Below, in pieces: positions 19,285 to 28,650 of a stretch of 41,925 bases of DNA (the stretch's first letter is position 1; the number at the start of each line of letters is the position of its first letter). The translations under genes were made by a program, and so were the position numbers. The notes beneath the pieces are model-generated. The model was not told the origin of the DNA. It worked only from the letters and a program-made list of their open reading frames with translations, and made no database searches. Origin of the DNA: Planctomycetales bacterium (GTDB lineage: Bacteria > Omnitrophota > Gorgyraeia > Zapsychrales > Zapsychraceae); contig SBBO01000039.1 of assembly GCA_005239675.1 (NCBI GenBank), positions 1 to 41,925 on the forward strand. Reading direction: 5' to 3'.

Positions 19285-20145
19285 ATGGATCGGTATATCG
19301 ACAAATTCATTACCTATCTGGAAATCGAGAAGAATTATTCAAGGCATACCATCGTCAATTATGCGGTTGATCTACGGGAATTCGGTCAATTTACCGGATC
19401 GACCAGTATTGAAAAGATTGATTATTTATTCCTGCGTCATTTTCTTGCTCACCTAAGGACCAAGCCTTATCTCGGCAGGACTCTTACTCGCAAACTTTCC
19501 TCTTTGCGTAGTTTCTTTAAGTTCTTGCACCGCGACGGCCTAATTAAGAATAATCCAGCTATTCTTTTGATGTCACCCAAAAGAGAAAAACGGCTGCCGA
19601 AGTTTCTCACCGAAGATGAGGCGATTCGATTCATGGAGATGCCGGTGACCAATAACGTGATGGGTAAACGTGATCGCGCCATCCTAGAGACACTGTACAG
19701 TACTGGTATGCGGGTTAGCGAATTGGTGGGTCTTAATATCGAGCAGGTGGATCTTATCGGCAATATCGTTAAGGTGGCAGGGAAGGGGAAGAAAGAGCGT
19801 CTGGTTCCTATCGGCAAAAAGGCCATTATAGCCATACAGGATTATTGGGGAAGTCGTAAACAAACCTCGAATATCCTTTTTCTTAACAAAAATGGGACGC
19901 GTCTCTCTAGCCGTAGCATCACGACGATCGTTCACAAATATATTAAGAAGATGAGCATATCGCAGGACATCTCTGCGCACGTCCTGCGGCATACCTTCGC
20001 CACACATCTTTTAAATAGGGGCGCTGATTTGCGATCGGTTCAGGAGCTACTAGGTCATGTGCATTTGTCCACGACCCAGATTTATACCCACGTCACGACC
20101 GAGCGTTTGAAAAAAGTGTATGACCAGGCCCATCCACGGGCATAA
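19285..20145 (+). CDS. xerD: Tyrosine recombinase XerC/XerD
   Basis: Site-specific tyrosine recombinase of the Xer type, which resolves chromosome dimers at dif. An N-terminal SAM-like core-binding domain covers about residues 1-90. The catalytic domain follows with Arg143 (GMRVSEL), Lys167, His232 and Arg235 (HVLRHT), His258 (LLGHVHLS) and nucleophile Tyr267 (QIYTHV). The product ends YDQAHPRA, typical of XerC/XerD rather than of phage integrases. At 286 residues it is slightly short but complete. The topA-xerC/D order is common. Whether it is XerC or XerD cannot be told without the genome's other copy. Confidence 0.93.
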   Translation: MDRYIDKFITYLEIEKNYSRHTIVNYAVDLREFGQFTGSTSIEKIDYLFLRHFLAHLRTKPYLGRTLTRKLSSLRSFFKFLHRDGLIKNNPAILLMSPKREKRLPKFLTEDEAIRFMEMPVTNNVMGKRDRAILETLYSTGMRVSELVGLNIEQVDLIGNIVKVAGKGKKERLVPIGKKAIIAIQDYWGSRKQTSNILFLNKNGTRLSSRSITTIVHKYIKKMSISQDISAHVLRHTFATHLLNRGADLRSVQELLGHVHLSTTQIYTHVTTERLKKVYDQAHPRA

Positions 20146-20154
20146 AACATATCC

Positions 20155-21417
20155 ATGTTTATTTTCTATGACATATTCTTTTTCATCACCGCTTTGGTAT
20201 ATCTACCCTACTTGCTATGGAAAAGAAAATGGCACGGCGGGTTTTGGAGGCGATGCGCGATATCGCTCGGTGCGGTCGCAGGTTCCAGTACAAAAAAGAC
20301 AATTTGGGTGCATGCCGTTAGCGTGGGGGAGGTGCTGACTATTGTGCCGCTGGTCGAGAGCATCCGTCAGCGGTTTGCAGAATATCGCATTGTCCTTTCA
20401 GTGGTCACACCAACCGGCTATGAACTTGCTCAGAAAAGATTTAATAATACTCTAACTATTGTCTATGCGCCTTTGGATTTTAGCTGGGTTGTTCGTCGGT
20501 ACCTGGATGTGCTGAAACCGGTTATCTATATTTCTGCAGAAACAGAGTGGTGGCCCAATCTGTATGCATTCTTATATCATCGGCGAATCCCTATCGTGCA
20601 AGTCAACGGCCGGGTATCAGACCGGGCGTTTCAAAGATACCAGTTTATAGCCCCGCTGACACGCAAAGTGCTGGCGTGTATTCGATTATTCTGCATGCAG
20701 AGCGCACTGGATGCTGACCGTGTCATTGGCCTCGGTGCTGATGTTAGTCGCGTGCGGGTTATGGGTAATTTAAAGTTTGATTATACCCCGCCCTCAACAT
20801 CGTTTACCAAAGAAATACTGGGGTTTGATACGCAGGATCAACTAATCATCGCTGGCAGTACACATCCCGGAGAAGAACAGATCATGTTGGATATTTATGC
20901 AAGATTGGGCAATGAATTTCCCTCATTACGGTTGGTCCTTGCCCCGCGCCATGTGGGGCGTAGCGACGAAGTGGTTCGGTTGTGTCAGGCGCGTGGATTC
21001 TGTGCTCAAAAGTTCTCTGAGCTGCCCCCCACACAGGACCAGAGATCAGACTGTATCCTTATTGTTGATCGCATAGGATGCTTGAATGATTTATATAGTT
21101 TGGCGGAATTGGTCGTTATCGGTAAGACCTTTTGTGGACGCGGCGGGCAGAACATGCTGGAACCGCTTAGATACTGCAAGCCGACTCTCGTTGGGCCGCA
21201 TACTGAGAATTTTAGAGATATTGTTAGAATTTTCCTGAAAACAGGTGCGCTCATCGAGGTCAAGGACAAAGAGGAGCTCATGAACCGTATGCGTCGCTTA
21301 TTAAGCGACCCAAAGGAGCGCTTAGCTGGACTTACGGCGGCCCAAGAAGAATTCACGCGGCATCAAGGGGCAACAGTGAAGACGATGGAAGGAATTGCAG
21401 GGATATTGAACATATGA
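20155..21417 (+). CDS. waaA: Kdo transferase (3-deoxy-D-manno-octulosonic acid transferase)
   Basis: Transfers Kdo from CMP-Kdo to lipid A precursor at the inner face of the inner membrane. An N-terminal membrane anchor (about residues 4-22) precedes the GT30 domain: HAVSVGEV with the catalytic Glu59, AETEWWPN, GNLKFDYT, LAPRHVGR and FCGRGGQNMLEP. Length is 420 residues (E. coli 425). The number of Kdo residues added (one, two or more) cannot be predicted. No clear Shine-Dalgarno precedes the ATG. The stop overlaps lpxK by 4 bases, starting the lipid A part of the envelope cluster. Confidence 0.96.
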   Translation: MFIFYDIFFFITALVYLPYLLWKRKWHGGFWRRCAISLGAVAGSSTKKTIWVHAVSVGEVLTIVPLVESIRQRFAEYRIVLSVVTPTGYELAQKRFNNTLTIVYAPLDFSWVVRRYLDVLKPVIYISAETEWWPNLYAFLYHRRIPIVQVNGRVSDRAFQRYQFIAPLTRKVLACIRLFCMQSALDADRVIGLGADVSRVRVMGNLKFDYTPPSTSFTKEILGFDTQDQLIIAGSTHPGEEQIMLDIYARLGNEFPSLRLVLAPRHVGRSDEVVRLCQARGFCAQKFSELPPTQDQRSDCILIVDRIGCLNDLYSLAELVVIGKTFCGRGGQNMLEPLRYCKPTLVGPHTENFRDIVRIFLKTGALIEVKDKEELMNRMRRLLSDPKERLAGLTAAQEEFTRHQGATVKTMEGIAGILNI

Positions 21418-22487
21418 AAATGTTTTTTTATCGTGTGATCACTGATCAGGTTAGCGGGGCGACTGTCTTTATTTTAAAAGTCATTTTACGGCTTTTATCG
21501 TATGGGTATGCCGCAGGGGTGCGGACTATCGCTTTCATGTATCGTCAGGGTTATCGCAAATCATATCGCTTAAATCGGCCGGTCATCAGTATCGGTAATA
21601 TCACCGTGGGTGGCGTTGGAAAGACACCACTGGTGATTGCCCTGGCTCAGATGTGCCAAAGACATAATTTGCGACCAGTGATTCTTACCCGCGGCTATAA
21701 AGGGCTGGGGTCTTGCTTGGTGCATAGTGATGAGGTCTTGATGCTGCATGAGGTCCTGGGCGATGTCCCGATCCTGGTTGGCGCCAATCGCATCAAAAAC
21801 GCCCAAGAGTACCTTAGAAATAACGCTGTTGATGTCTTCATCTTGGATGACGGTTTCCAGCATTGGCGGCTCGCCCGAGACATGGATATCGTGGCCATTG
21901 ATGCAACCAATCCCTGGGGAAACGGTTATCTCTTACCGCGAGGAATACTGCGCGAGCCGCTCGTGGCCTTGCGCAGGGCCCATTGGATTGTCTTGACCAA
22001 GACGGATTTCAATGGGACGGATATCCCTGGGATACGCAATCGATTGGCCGCATTGGACTGTCCCCAGCCAGTAGTCCTGGCAGTGTATCGGCCCATAGAA
22101 CTTGTCAATTTGAAGTCGGGGACCAAAGGGATGCCAGAGATGCTACGTTCAAAGAGAATCTGTTGTTTTTCTAGTCTTGGCTCACCAGCCACCTTCGTGC
22201 AGACATTAATACGTTTGGGGGCAGAGATCCAAAAAATATTTAATTTTATTGATCATCATGCCTATAATAAAAAAGATATCCAACGAATTTTAGAATACTG
22301 TCGGGTTAATCATATAACCACCATCGTCACAACCCACAAAGATGCGGTCAAGTTGCTTGAATTTGCCACGGAGTTTAATCAGGCACAAGAAATAGAGTGC
22401 CTATTTTTAAGAATCGAAACGGTATTGCTGGAGGGTGAGGGAACTGATGCGTTCCTTAAACGAATCATTGATTTATCACAGCGTTGA
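21414..22487 (+). CDS. lpxK: Tetraacyldisaccharide 4'-kinase (lipid A 4'-kinase)
   Basis: Phosphorylates the 4' position of the tetraacyldisaccharide lipid A precursor at the inner membrane. An N-terminal hydrophobic helix (about 12-40) is followed by the P-loop GNITVGGVGKTP (residues 61-72), the ILTRGYKG motif, LDDGFQHWRLARDMDIV, and PRGILREPL. Near the C-terminus DHHAYNKKDI and TTHKDAVKL match the family. Length is 357 residues. It overlaps waaA by 4 bases and the following acyltransferase gene by 41 bases, so lipid A steps are tightly linked. Confidence 0.96.
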   Translation: MKMFFYRVITDQVSGATVFILKVILRLLSYGYAAGVRTIAFMYRQGYRKSYRLNRPVISIGNITVGGVGKTPLVIALAQMCQRHNLRPVILTRGYKGLGSCLVHSDEVLMLHEVLGDVPILVGANRIKNAQEYLRNNAVDVFILDDGFQHWRLARDMDIVAIDATNPWGNGYLLPRGILREPLVALRRAHWIVLTKTDFNGTDIPGIRNRLAALDCPQPVVLAVYRPIELVNLKSGTKGMPEMLRSKRICCFSSLGSPATFVQTLIRLGAEIQKIFNFIDHHAYNKKDIQRILEYCRVNHITTIVTTHKDAVKLLEFATEFNQAQEIECLFLRIETVLLEGEGTDAFLKRIIDLSQR

Positions 22488-24423
22488 TGCTTTTGGGGTT
22501 TTGGTGCGGGTGCTGCCCTTGCCAGTTGCGCTGTTTATTGGTCGTCTCATCGGTCGCCTGGCCTATTATTTTGACACACGGCACAAGGCCCTGGCCTACG
22601 CCAATCTTAAGAAGGCCTTTGCCGATTCTAAGTCGCCTGCGCAGATTAAGCAGATCACGAAAGACCTATTCCAAAATTACGGCCAAAATTTAATCGATTT
22701 ATTGCGCATCCCATTGATTAATCCGCAGCGTTTTAAAGACACCATCAATGTAGAAGGGGTAGATCATCTTTCGCAGTGTCTCAAACAAGGCAAGGGCGCC
22801 ATCATGTTGGCCATGCACTTCGGGAGCTGGGAGTTAGCCAGTTTATCTTGCGCCATGCTACGATTACCGTACAAGGTTATTGTGAATCCTCAAGCGCGCT
22901 ATTCTTATCTGGACGAACTCCTCAATTCTTATCGCTCCTGCGGGGGTTATGTGGTTCTCTCTAAAGGGATGGGAACTCGCGATGTTGTCCGTAGTCTTGC
23001 GAATAATGAAGTCATCGGTATGGTCGTAGATCAGGGCGGCCGTGATGGGATTAGGGTACCATTTTTTGGCCGCACCGCTTCCATGGCAGTAGGCGCCTTG
23101 CGCATGGGATTAAAATGGGGGGTACCAATCTGTTTTAGCGTTATTCATCGCCAGGCCAATGGACGTCACCGGATGATTGTCCATCCGCCATTAGAGCTAG
23201 TCAATACCGGACGCATGCAAGAAGATATTAAAGCCAATCTGTCCAAGATTACGCTGATTATGGAGGATTATATCCAACGTTATCCTGCGGAGTACATGTG
23301 GTTTTATAAAATTTGGAAATATTCGGATCAGGCCTCGATTGTGATTTTAGACGATGGTCGGATAGGGCACCTACGACAATCCGAGTCCGTGGCGCGGATG
23401 CTGCAAAAGGCCTTGCTTGAACGTAACATCCGTTCTAGTGTCTGCACGGTCTCCATAAAATTTAAAAGCCCCCACCATCGGCATATTTTTGAAATCTTGG
23501 TGTGGTCATTTTTACCATGGTTCTATCAAGGACATGTGGAATGGCTCCAATGGTTTCTAACAGCAGATTCTTATAAACTTGTACGCCCGATGGCAGCGGA
23601 TTTTATTGTTTCTTGCGGGTCCTCCGTTGCCGCTCTTAATCATTTCCTTGCTAAGGATCAACGCGCTAAGAGCGTTACGATCCTCAAGCCCGCATTTTTT
23701 GGATACCAGCGGTTTGATCTGGTTATTTTACCACGCCATGATGCGATGCCATCCCATTCAAATGCGCGTGCACATTTGGCCTACACCCAAGGTGCGCCGA
23801 ATATCATTATTCCGGAATATCTAGAGGAACAATCCCAGGCGCTTTTGAACCGCTATTCGCATCTTAAGGACAATCACAAGCTCAAGATTGGAATTTTTGT
23901 TGGAGGTGATTCCAAGAATATTTTTTTAAGCGAGCATCAAATGAAGATATTGATTGATCAAGTAAGTGGCGTTGCCCAAGAAATTAATGCTGACCTATTA
24001 GTTACAACGTCACGGCGCACACCGCCGGCCGTTGAGCAATTAATCCAAAGGCGATTGCGTAAACACCCCCGATGTGCATTGTTGGTCCTTGCCAGCGAAA
24101 ATCAAATTCCTGAGGTTATGGGGGGAATCTTGGGGTTGTCAGACATTAACGTTGTCTCTGGTGACAGCATCTCCATGGTCTCAGAGTCGGCCAGCTCAGG
24201 GAAGAATACCATTGTCTTTATGCCACAGATAAAAGACAAATGGACTGGAAAATTCAATAAACACCTTGCCTTTATTGAACAATTAAGCGCGCAAGGGCAT
24301 ATTCTTGTTAGCGGCGTCGTGGATGTCGGCAGGGTCGTTTACGACATTGCCAAAGGGAAAATTCAAACCAAGAGACTGGATGATAACCCCGTGATCTTAG
24401 AGGCTGTACGGAAAATAATTTAG
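22447..24423 (+). CDS. Fusion: LpxL/HtrB-type lipid A acyltransferase plus ELM1-like (DUF1022) domain
   Basis: Two-domain protein of 658 residues. Residues 1 to about 292 are a lysophospholipid acyltransferase of the LpxL/LpxM family: an N-terminal hydrophobic helix (15-40), the catalytic HX4E motif HFGSWE (His124, Glu129), a VDQGGRDGIRVPFFGR block, and an ending PAEYMWFYKIWKY. Such enzymes add secondary acyl chains to Kdo-lipid A. Residues about 297-658 resemble the mitochondrial-fission ELM1 family: ILDDGRIGHLRQSESVARML, FVGGDSKN, LVTTSRRTP and VSGDSISMVSESASSGK, a predicted GT-B-like glycosyltransferase whose substrate is not established. I chose ATG 22447 because GAGG lies 6 bases upstream; a GTG at 22435 is less well placed. 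Its stop shares one base with the next start. Confidence 0.88.
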   Translation: MRSLNESLIYHSVDAFGVLVRVLPLPVALFIGRLIGRLAYYFDTRHKALAYANLKKAFADSKSPAQIKQITKDLFQNYGQNLIDLLRIPLINPQRFKDTINVEGVDHLSQCLKQGKGAIMLAMHFGSWELASLSCAMLRLPYKVIVNPQARYSYLDELLNSYRSCGGYVVLSKGMGTRDVVRSLANNEVIGMVVDQGGRDGIRVPFFGRTASMAVGALRMGLKWGVPICFSVIHRQANGRHRMIVHPPLELVNTGRMQEDIKANLSKITLIMEDYIQRYPAEYMWFYKIWKYSDQASIVILDDGRIGHLRQSESVARMLQKALLERNIRSSVCTVSIKFKSPHHRHIFEILVWSFLPWFYQGHVEWLQWFLTADSYKLVRPMAADFIVSCGSSVAALNHFLAKDQRAKSVTILKPAFFGYQRFDLVILPRHDAMPSHSNARAHLAYTQGAPNIIIPEYLEEQSQALLNRYSHLKDNHKLKIGIFVGGDSKNIFLSEHQMKILIDQVSGVAQEINADLLVTTSRRTPPAVEQLIQRRLRKHPRCALLVLASENQIPEVMGGILGLSDINVVSGDSISMVSESASSGKNTIVFMPQIKDKWTGKFNKHLAFIEQLSAQGHILVSGVVDVGRVVYDIAKGKIQTKRLDDNPVILEAVRKII

Positions 24424-26534
24424 TGAAATCGATAACCATCCTACAAATTTTGCCGGAATTAAACGTTGGTGGCGTAGAGACCGGGACCGTTGATTTGGCT
24501 AATTATTTGGTTAATCGCGGTTACCGTTCCATCGTTGTATCCAATGGCGGTGAACTGGTGCCCGCACTAGAGAGCTCAGGGACAAAACATTATGCGCTTC
24601 CCGTTCATCAGAAATCCCTGCGGACTATGATCCGATCAGTTGCGGCATTGCGTAAGATCATCCAAGGAGAGCAGGTGGACATCGTGCATGCCCGCTCGAG
24701 GGTTCCGGCCTGGATCGCTTATTTCGCCTGCCATAAGACACAGGCAACATTTCTTACCACCTGTCATGGTTATTACGAAAATCGAATTTTTAGTCAAATC
24801 ATGGGGTGGTCGAAACTGGTCATTGTGCCCAGCGAAGTTATTGGGCGACACATGATCGAACGGTTCGGTGTTTCTCCCCGCAGTATTCGATGTATCCCCC
24901 GCAGTGTTGATTTAAAAAGATTTTGCCATCAACGGCCTTCTCTTGCCGGGAAACCATCGTATAGGGTGGCTATTATCGGTCGTCTTACGCCGCTTAAAGG
25001 ACACACGTTTTTCCTGCAGGCGATGGCCAAGGTTATCCGTACCCTACCTAATATCCGCATTTGGATTATTGGCGATGCGCCAGCTGGCAAACAATCGTAC
25101 AAGGCCGAGTTGCAACTTCTGAGCCGCCGACTGGGTGTTCATGGGCATGTGGAATTTTTGGGCAACCGCAGTGATGTGCCTGAGCTTCTCTCGCAGGTGG
25201 ATGTCCTGGTTCTGGCGACGGTAACCCAAGAGGCATTTGGTAGAGTCATCCTGGAGGCTCAGGCAGCTGGGGTGCCGGTCGTTGCGACCCGCGTTGGTGG
25301 AGTTGTGGATGTGATCGATGATGGTGTAACTGGCCTGTTGGTCGCGCCAAAGGACATAGACGAGATGGCAAAGGCTGTCACGCGGATTTTAAGCGATAAA
25401 AAGTTGGCAGGACATTTGGTCGATGCCTCGCGTACGAAGCTGGAGGCAGAGTTTACCTTAGAACAGATGGCCTCTAAGACGGTTGCGGTATACGAGGAAT
25501 TGCTGCGGTCGCTTAATATCTTGGTCATTAAGATTGGCTCTCTGGGGGATGTGGTCCTGGTGACCGCCTCCTTAAAGGCCATCCGCGAGAAATATCCTTA
25601 TGCGAAAATCTATTGCCTGGTAGGGAAGGAATCGCGCAAGGTCCTGCAGAACTGTCCTTATCTGGATGGCATTATTGTCGGTGACTTGAAACCCAGATGG
25701 AGAGGATGGATCCGCACGCTCATCCTTTCCTATAAATTGCGTAAATATCGTTTTGATAAAATTATCGACTTTCAGAATAATCGTCGCAGCCATTTACTTG
25801 CGTTTTTAAGTTTTCCACGAGAAAGTTATGGATATGATAATGGCAAGCTGGGAAACTTGTTGACGCACCCGTTGAAGGAATATCATAACGATATCCCTGC
25901 CGTGGAGCATCAGTTCCAACTGTTGCGCATGATAGGGGTATTGGCCCCTACGCAGGTTTCTTTGCAACTTTGGCCATCGGCCAAGGACCGCGAGTATGTG
26001 CAAGAACTTCTGGAGACGGAATGGGTGGGTAATGCTCAGCGAATCGTTGGGATTAATATCGCAGCGTCCATTAAGTGGCAGAGCAAAAATTGGCCCGTTG
26101 AATATATTGCCCGTTTATGCGATCTACTGGCAAGTCAGAATATCCGCACCTTGATAACAGGCATGGAAAAAGATAAACTGCTGGTAGGGCAGCTCTTAGC
26201 CGCCACCAAGTCCAAGCCTGTCAATTTTGTGGGCCGCACCGATATCTTGCAGTTAGCCGCTCTGATTGAGCGTTGCTCAGTCTATATCACGCCTGATTCG
26301 GCGCCGTTACATGTGGCAGCAGCCATGCGTACACCATTGATAGCTTTTTTTGGGCCTACGGATTCACGACGGCATCGGCCTCCCGCGCGGGACATGATCG
26401 TCCTGGAGAGAAAATTGGCGTGCGCGCCGTGTTACAGTCCCCAGTGTCTTATTTTAACCCATGCCTGCCTGCGTGAGATTACACCAGAAGAGGTCGTCCG
26501 CAAAGTGATCGAACTAATCCAGACCAAGCGATGA
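24423..26534 (+). CDS. Fusion glycosyltransferase: GT4 domain plus GT9 (heptosyltransferase-type) domain
   Basis: A 703-residue protein made of two glycosyltransferases. Residues 1 to about 362 are GT4: ILPELNVGGVETGTVDLA, VAIIGRLTPLKGH (182-194) and the EX7E motif Glu270 to Glu278 in QEAFGRVILEAQAAGVPVVAT. From about residue 364 a GT9 domain begins with NILVIKIGSLGDVVLVTASL and continues with ITPDSAPLHVAAAMRTPLIAFFGPTD and a cysteine-rich tail (CAPCYSPQC). GT9 enzymes normally move heptose from ADP-heptose to LPS core. GTG at 24423 overlaps the previous stop by one base; the ribosome site is weak. The reading frame is continuous across the junction with no sign of a missed stop. Acceptors are not predictable. 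Confidence 0.9.
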   Translation: MKSITILQILPELNVGGVETGTVDLANYLVNRGYRSIVVSNGGELVPALESSGTKHYALPVHQKSLRTMIRSVAALRKIIQGEQVDIVHARSRVPAWIAYFACHKTQATFLTTCHGYYENRIFSQIMGWSKLVIVPSEVIGRHMIERFGVSPRSIRCIPRSVDLKRFCHQRPSLAGKPSYRVAIIGRLTPLKGHTFFLQAMAKVIRTLPNIRIWIIGDAPAGKQSYKAELQLLSRRLGVHGHVEFLGNRSDVPELLSQVDVLVLATVTQEAFGRVILEAQAAGVPVVATRVGGVVDVIDDGVTGLLVAPKDIDEMAKAVTRILSDKKLAGHLVDASRTKLEAEFTLEQMASKTVAVYEELLRSLNILVIKIGSLGDVVLVTASLKAIREKYPYAKIYCLVGKESRKVLQNCPYLDGIIVGDLKPRWRGWIRTLILSYKLRKYRFDKIIDFQNNRRSHLLAFLSFPRESYGYDNGKLGNLLTHPLKEYHNDIPAVEHQFQLLRMIGVLAPTQVSLQLWPSAKDREYVQELLETEWVGNAQRIVGINIAASIKWQSKNWPVEYIARLCDLLASQNIRTLITGMEKDKLLVGQLLAATKSKPVNFVGRTDILQLAALIERCSVYITPDSAPLHVAAAMRTPLIAFFGPTDSRRHRPPARDMIVLERKLACAPCYSPQCLILTHACLREITPEEVVRKVIELIQTKR

Positions 26535-27631
26535 ATGTCCTTTTTTTAACAACTCATCTCAATGGCGGTGGGATCACGAGCTATATTTTGACGCTAGCCC
26601 AGGGGATGTGCCGTAAAGGGCTAGGAGTTCATGTTGCCTCCAGCGCTGGCAATAGGATGGTCGATTTTAAATCGTGCGGCGCGCACCATCTTTTGTTGAA
26701 TATTCAAACGAAATCAGAACTAAGCCCAAAGATTTATATGGCCTTACCGGAGTTAAGCCGCTATGTGCATCAACAGGCGATCGACATCATTCATACCCAG
26801 ACACGCGTAACACAGGTTATGGGTACCTGGCTTTCGATTATGACCGGACGGCCACACGTTACTACGTGTCATGGATTTTTTAAGAGAAGACTATTGCGAA
26901 AATTATTTCCCTGCTGGGGGAAGGCATCGATTGCTATTAGTCATGCGGTCGCAGATCACTTACGTTGTGATTGGGGGGTAGTTGAGCAAGGCATCCAGCT
27001 CATCCCTAGCGGCATCGACTTAAACCAGTACGTACCTATTACGCCAGCTGAAAAAAAAGAAATTCGTCGTAAATATAATCTTGGCGATAGCCCGATCATC
27101 GGCATAATTGCCCGCCTGTCTGAGGTCAAGGGACAGGATATCCTCATTGAGGCCATGAGGACGGTTGTTAAAGAATTTGCTACGACCAAGCTGCTCATTG
27201 TTGGAAGGGGAAAGACGGAAAAATCCTTGCAAGGCTTAGTTAAGGCAGCTGGCCTAGAGAACCAAGTGTTCTTTTATCCTGTCGTTCATACAACCGTTGC
27301 AATGCTATCGATGTTGGATATTTTTATTATGTCTTCGCGTCAGGAAGGGTTGGGCATCGCAATTATGGAGGCACAGGCAATGGGTCTACCGGTCATCGCA
27401 AGTAAAGTTGGTGGTATCCCAAGCCTTATCCAAGATGGCAAGACAGGTGTTTTGGTTGAACCCGAGCAACCACGTGCACTGGCAAAAGCGATCATCGGGT
27501 TGCTCCAAGATCCTAACCGGCGTGAGGCCCTGGGGAAGGCAGCACGAGAATTTATCCAGCGCGATCATTGTGCCACGACCATGGTGAATGATACATTAGC
27601 CTTGTATACACGGATGATGGAGACACCATGA
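26531..27631 (+). CDS. Glycosyltransferase family 4
   Basis: GT4 retaining glycosyltransferase of 366 residues. The N-terminal acceptor domain begins NVLFLTTHLNGGGITSYILTLA. The donor domain has IIGIIARLSEVKGQDILIEAM, an EX7E motif in SSRQEGLGIAIMEAQAMGLPV, and VGGIPSLIQDGKTGVLVEP. It resembles the N-terminal half of the preceding fusion, which suggests duplication. ATGA overlaps on both sides couple it to the fusion gene and the next GT9 gene. The donor sugar is unknown; context suggests LPS core or O-chain assembly on the cytoplasmic face. Confidence 0.92.
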   Translation: MNVLFLTTHLNGGGITSYILTLAQGMCRKGLGVHVASSAGNRMVDFKSCGAHHLLLNIQTKSELSPKIYMALPELSRYVHQQAIDIIHTQTRVTQVMGTWLSIMTGRPHVTTCHGFFKRRLLRKLFPCWGKASIAISHAVADHLRCDWGVVEQGIQLIPSGIDLNQYVPITPAEKKEIRRKYNLGDSPIIGIIARLSEVKGQDILIEAMRTVVKEFATTKLLIVGRGKTEKSLQGLVKAAGLENQVFFYPVVHTTVAMLSMLDIFIMSSRQEGLGIAIMEAQAMGLPVIASKVGGIPSLIQDGKTGVLVEPEQPRALAKAIIGLLQDPNRREALGKAAREFIQRDHCATTMVNDTLALYTRMMETP

Positions 27632-28650
27632 TGAAAAAAATTTTAGTGGTCAACGCGAATTGGATCGGGGATGCCATCTTTTCATCACCTGTCTTTAGGG
27701 CATTAAAGCAAGCCTATCCGCAGGCAACGATCAGTTGCCTTGCTGAACCCCGTGTGCACGGGATATTAGAGGCGATTGCAGAAATCGATGAGATTATCCC
27801 TTATGAAGAGAATGGTCAACACAGGGCCTTGGGCGCAAAACTACGTTTGATTATAAACCTCTTTCAGCGACATTTCGATGCGGCCTTTTTACTCCACCGC
27901 TCCTTGACCAAGGCCTTATTAGTTTTTTGTTCCGGGATCCCGCATCGTATCGGCTATAACGCCAAGCACCGTGGTATTTTCTTAACCCACCAAGTTCAAG
28001 GGAGGCCACAGGAAAAAGTTCACCGCTGTGACTATTATCTACAGGTATTGGAATCGTTTGGTATTACGGTGGCTGAGCGCTCCACATCGTTGCGGGTTGA
28101 TCAAGAAGCCCAAAAGGAGATAGCAGGGATCTTGCACTGCCACCAAATTACCCCTACTACTTTTTTAGTCATTATTCATCCTGGTGGCAATTGGAATTTA
28201 AAACGCTGGCCTCCTGCCTATTTTACGCGCTTGATTGATCATTTGAATCGCGAAATGGATGTTCGGACAATTGTCACCGGGACACAAGATGATGCCTCCC
28301 TTATCCAAGCAATTATTGCCCCCTTGTCACAAAGACCGCTTGTCTTGGCAGGCAAGATTAATCTAAGACAATTGATCGCATTGATGAAGCGGGCCAATGC
28401 CGTTGTATCAGCAGATTCGGGACCGTTGCACATCGCCGCTAGTGTAGGCACAGCGACCTTGAGTATTTTTGGACCCACGGATCCAACGCTCACCGGTCCC
28501 CGCGGCACGGGCCGCGCTATTATCTTACGTCATGACATTGGATGTAACCGTCAGGCCTGTTATTATACGGATTGTCCTGACAATACCTGCATGCAGGCAG
28601 TAAGCGTAGCCGAGGTGATGGATGTTATCCGCTCGATCAGAAATTCATAA
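27628..28650 (+). CDS. waaF: GT9 glycosyltransferase, heptosyltransferase II type
   Basis: ADP-heptose:LPS heptosyltransferase family, 340 residues. It begins ILVVNANWIGDAIFSSPVFRALKQAYP, close to WaaF proteins. The donor-binding region includes IIHPGGNWNLKRWP and SADSGPLHIAASVGTATLSIFGPTDP. The cysteine cluster CNRQACYYTDCPDNTCM near the C-terminus is characteristic of WaaF-like enzymes. Start codons ATGATG at 27628; the gene overlaps its neighbours by 4 bases upstream and 29 bases downstream. The symbol rests on resemblance; which core position it modifies is unknown. Confidence 0.85.
   Translation: MMKKILVVNANWIGDAIFSSPVFRALKQAYPQATISCLAEPRVHGILEAIAEIDEIIPYEENGQHRALGAKLRLIINLFQRHFDAAFLLHRSLTKALLVFCSGIPHRIGYNAKHRGIFLTHQVQGRPQEKVHRCDYYLQVLESFGITVAERSTSLRVDQEAQKEIAGILHCHQITPTTFLVIIHPGGNWNLKRWPPAYFTRLIDHLNREMDVRTIVTGTQDDASLIQAIIAPLSQRPLVLAGKINLRQLIALMKRANAVVSADSGPLHIAASVGTATLSIFGPTDPTLTGPRGTGRAIILRHDIGCNRQACYYTDCPDNTCMQAVSVAEVMDVIRSIRNS

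Noticed and set aside
19285-20145. Tyrosine recombinase as a sign of an integrated mobile element
   Set aside because: The protein has the XerC/D length and C-terminal HPRA ending, lies in the common topA-xer order, and no attachment sites, phage or transposon genes are nearby.
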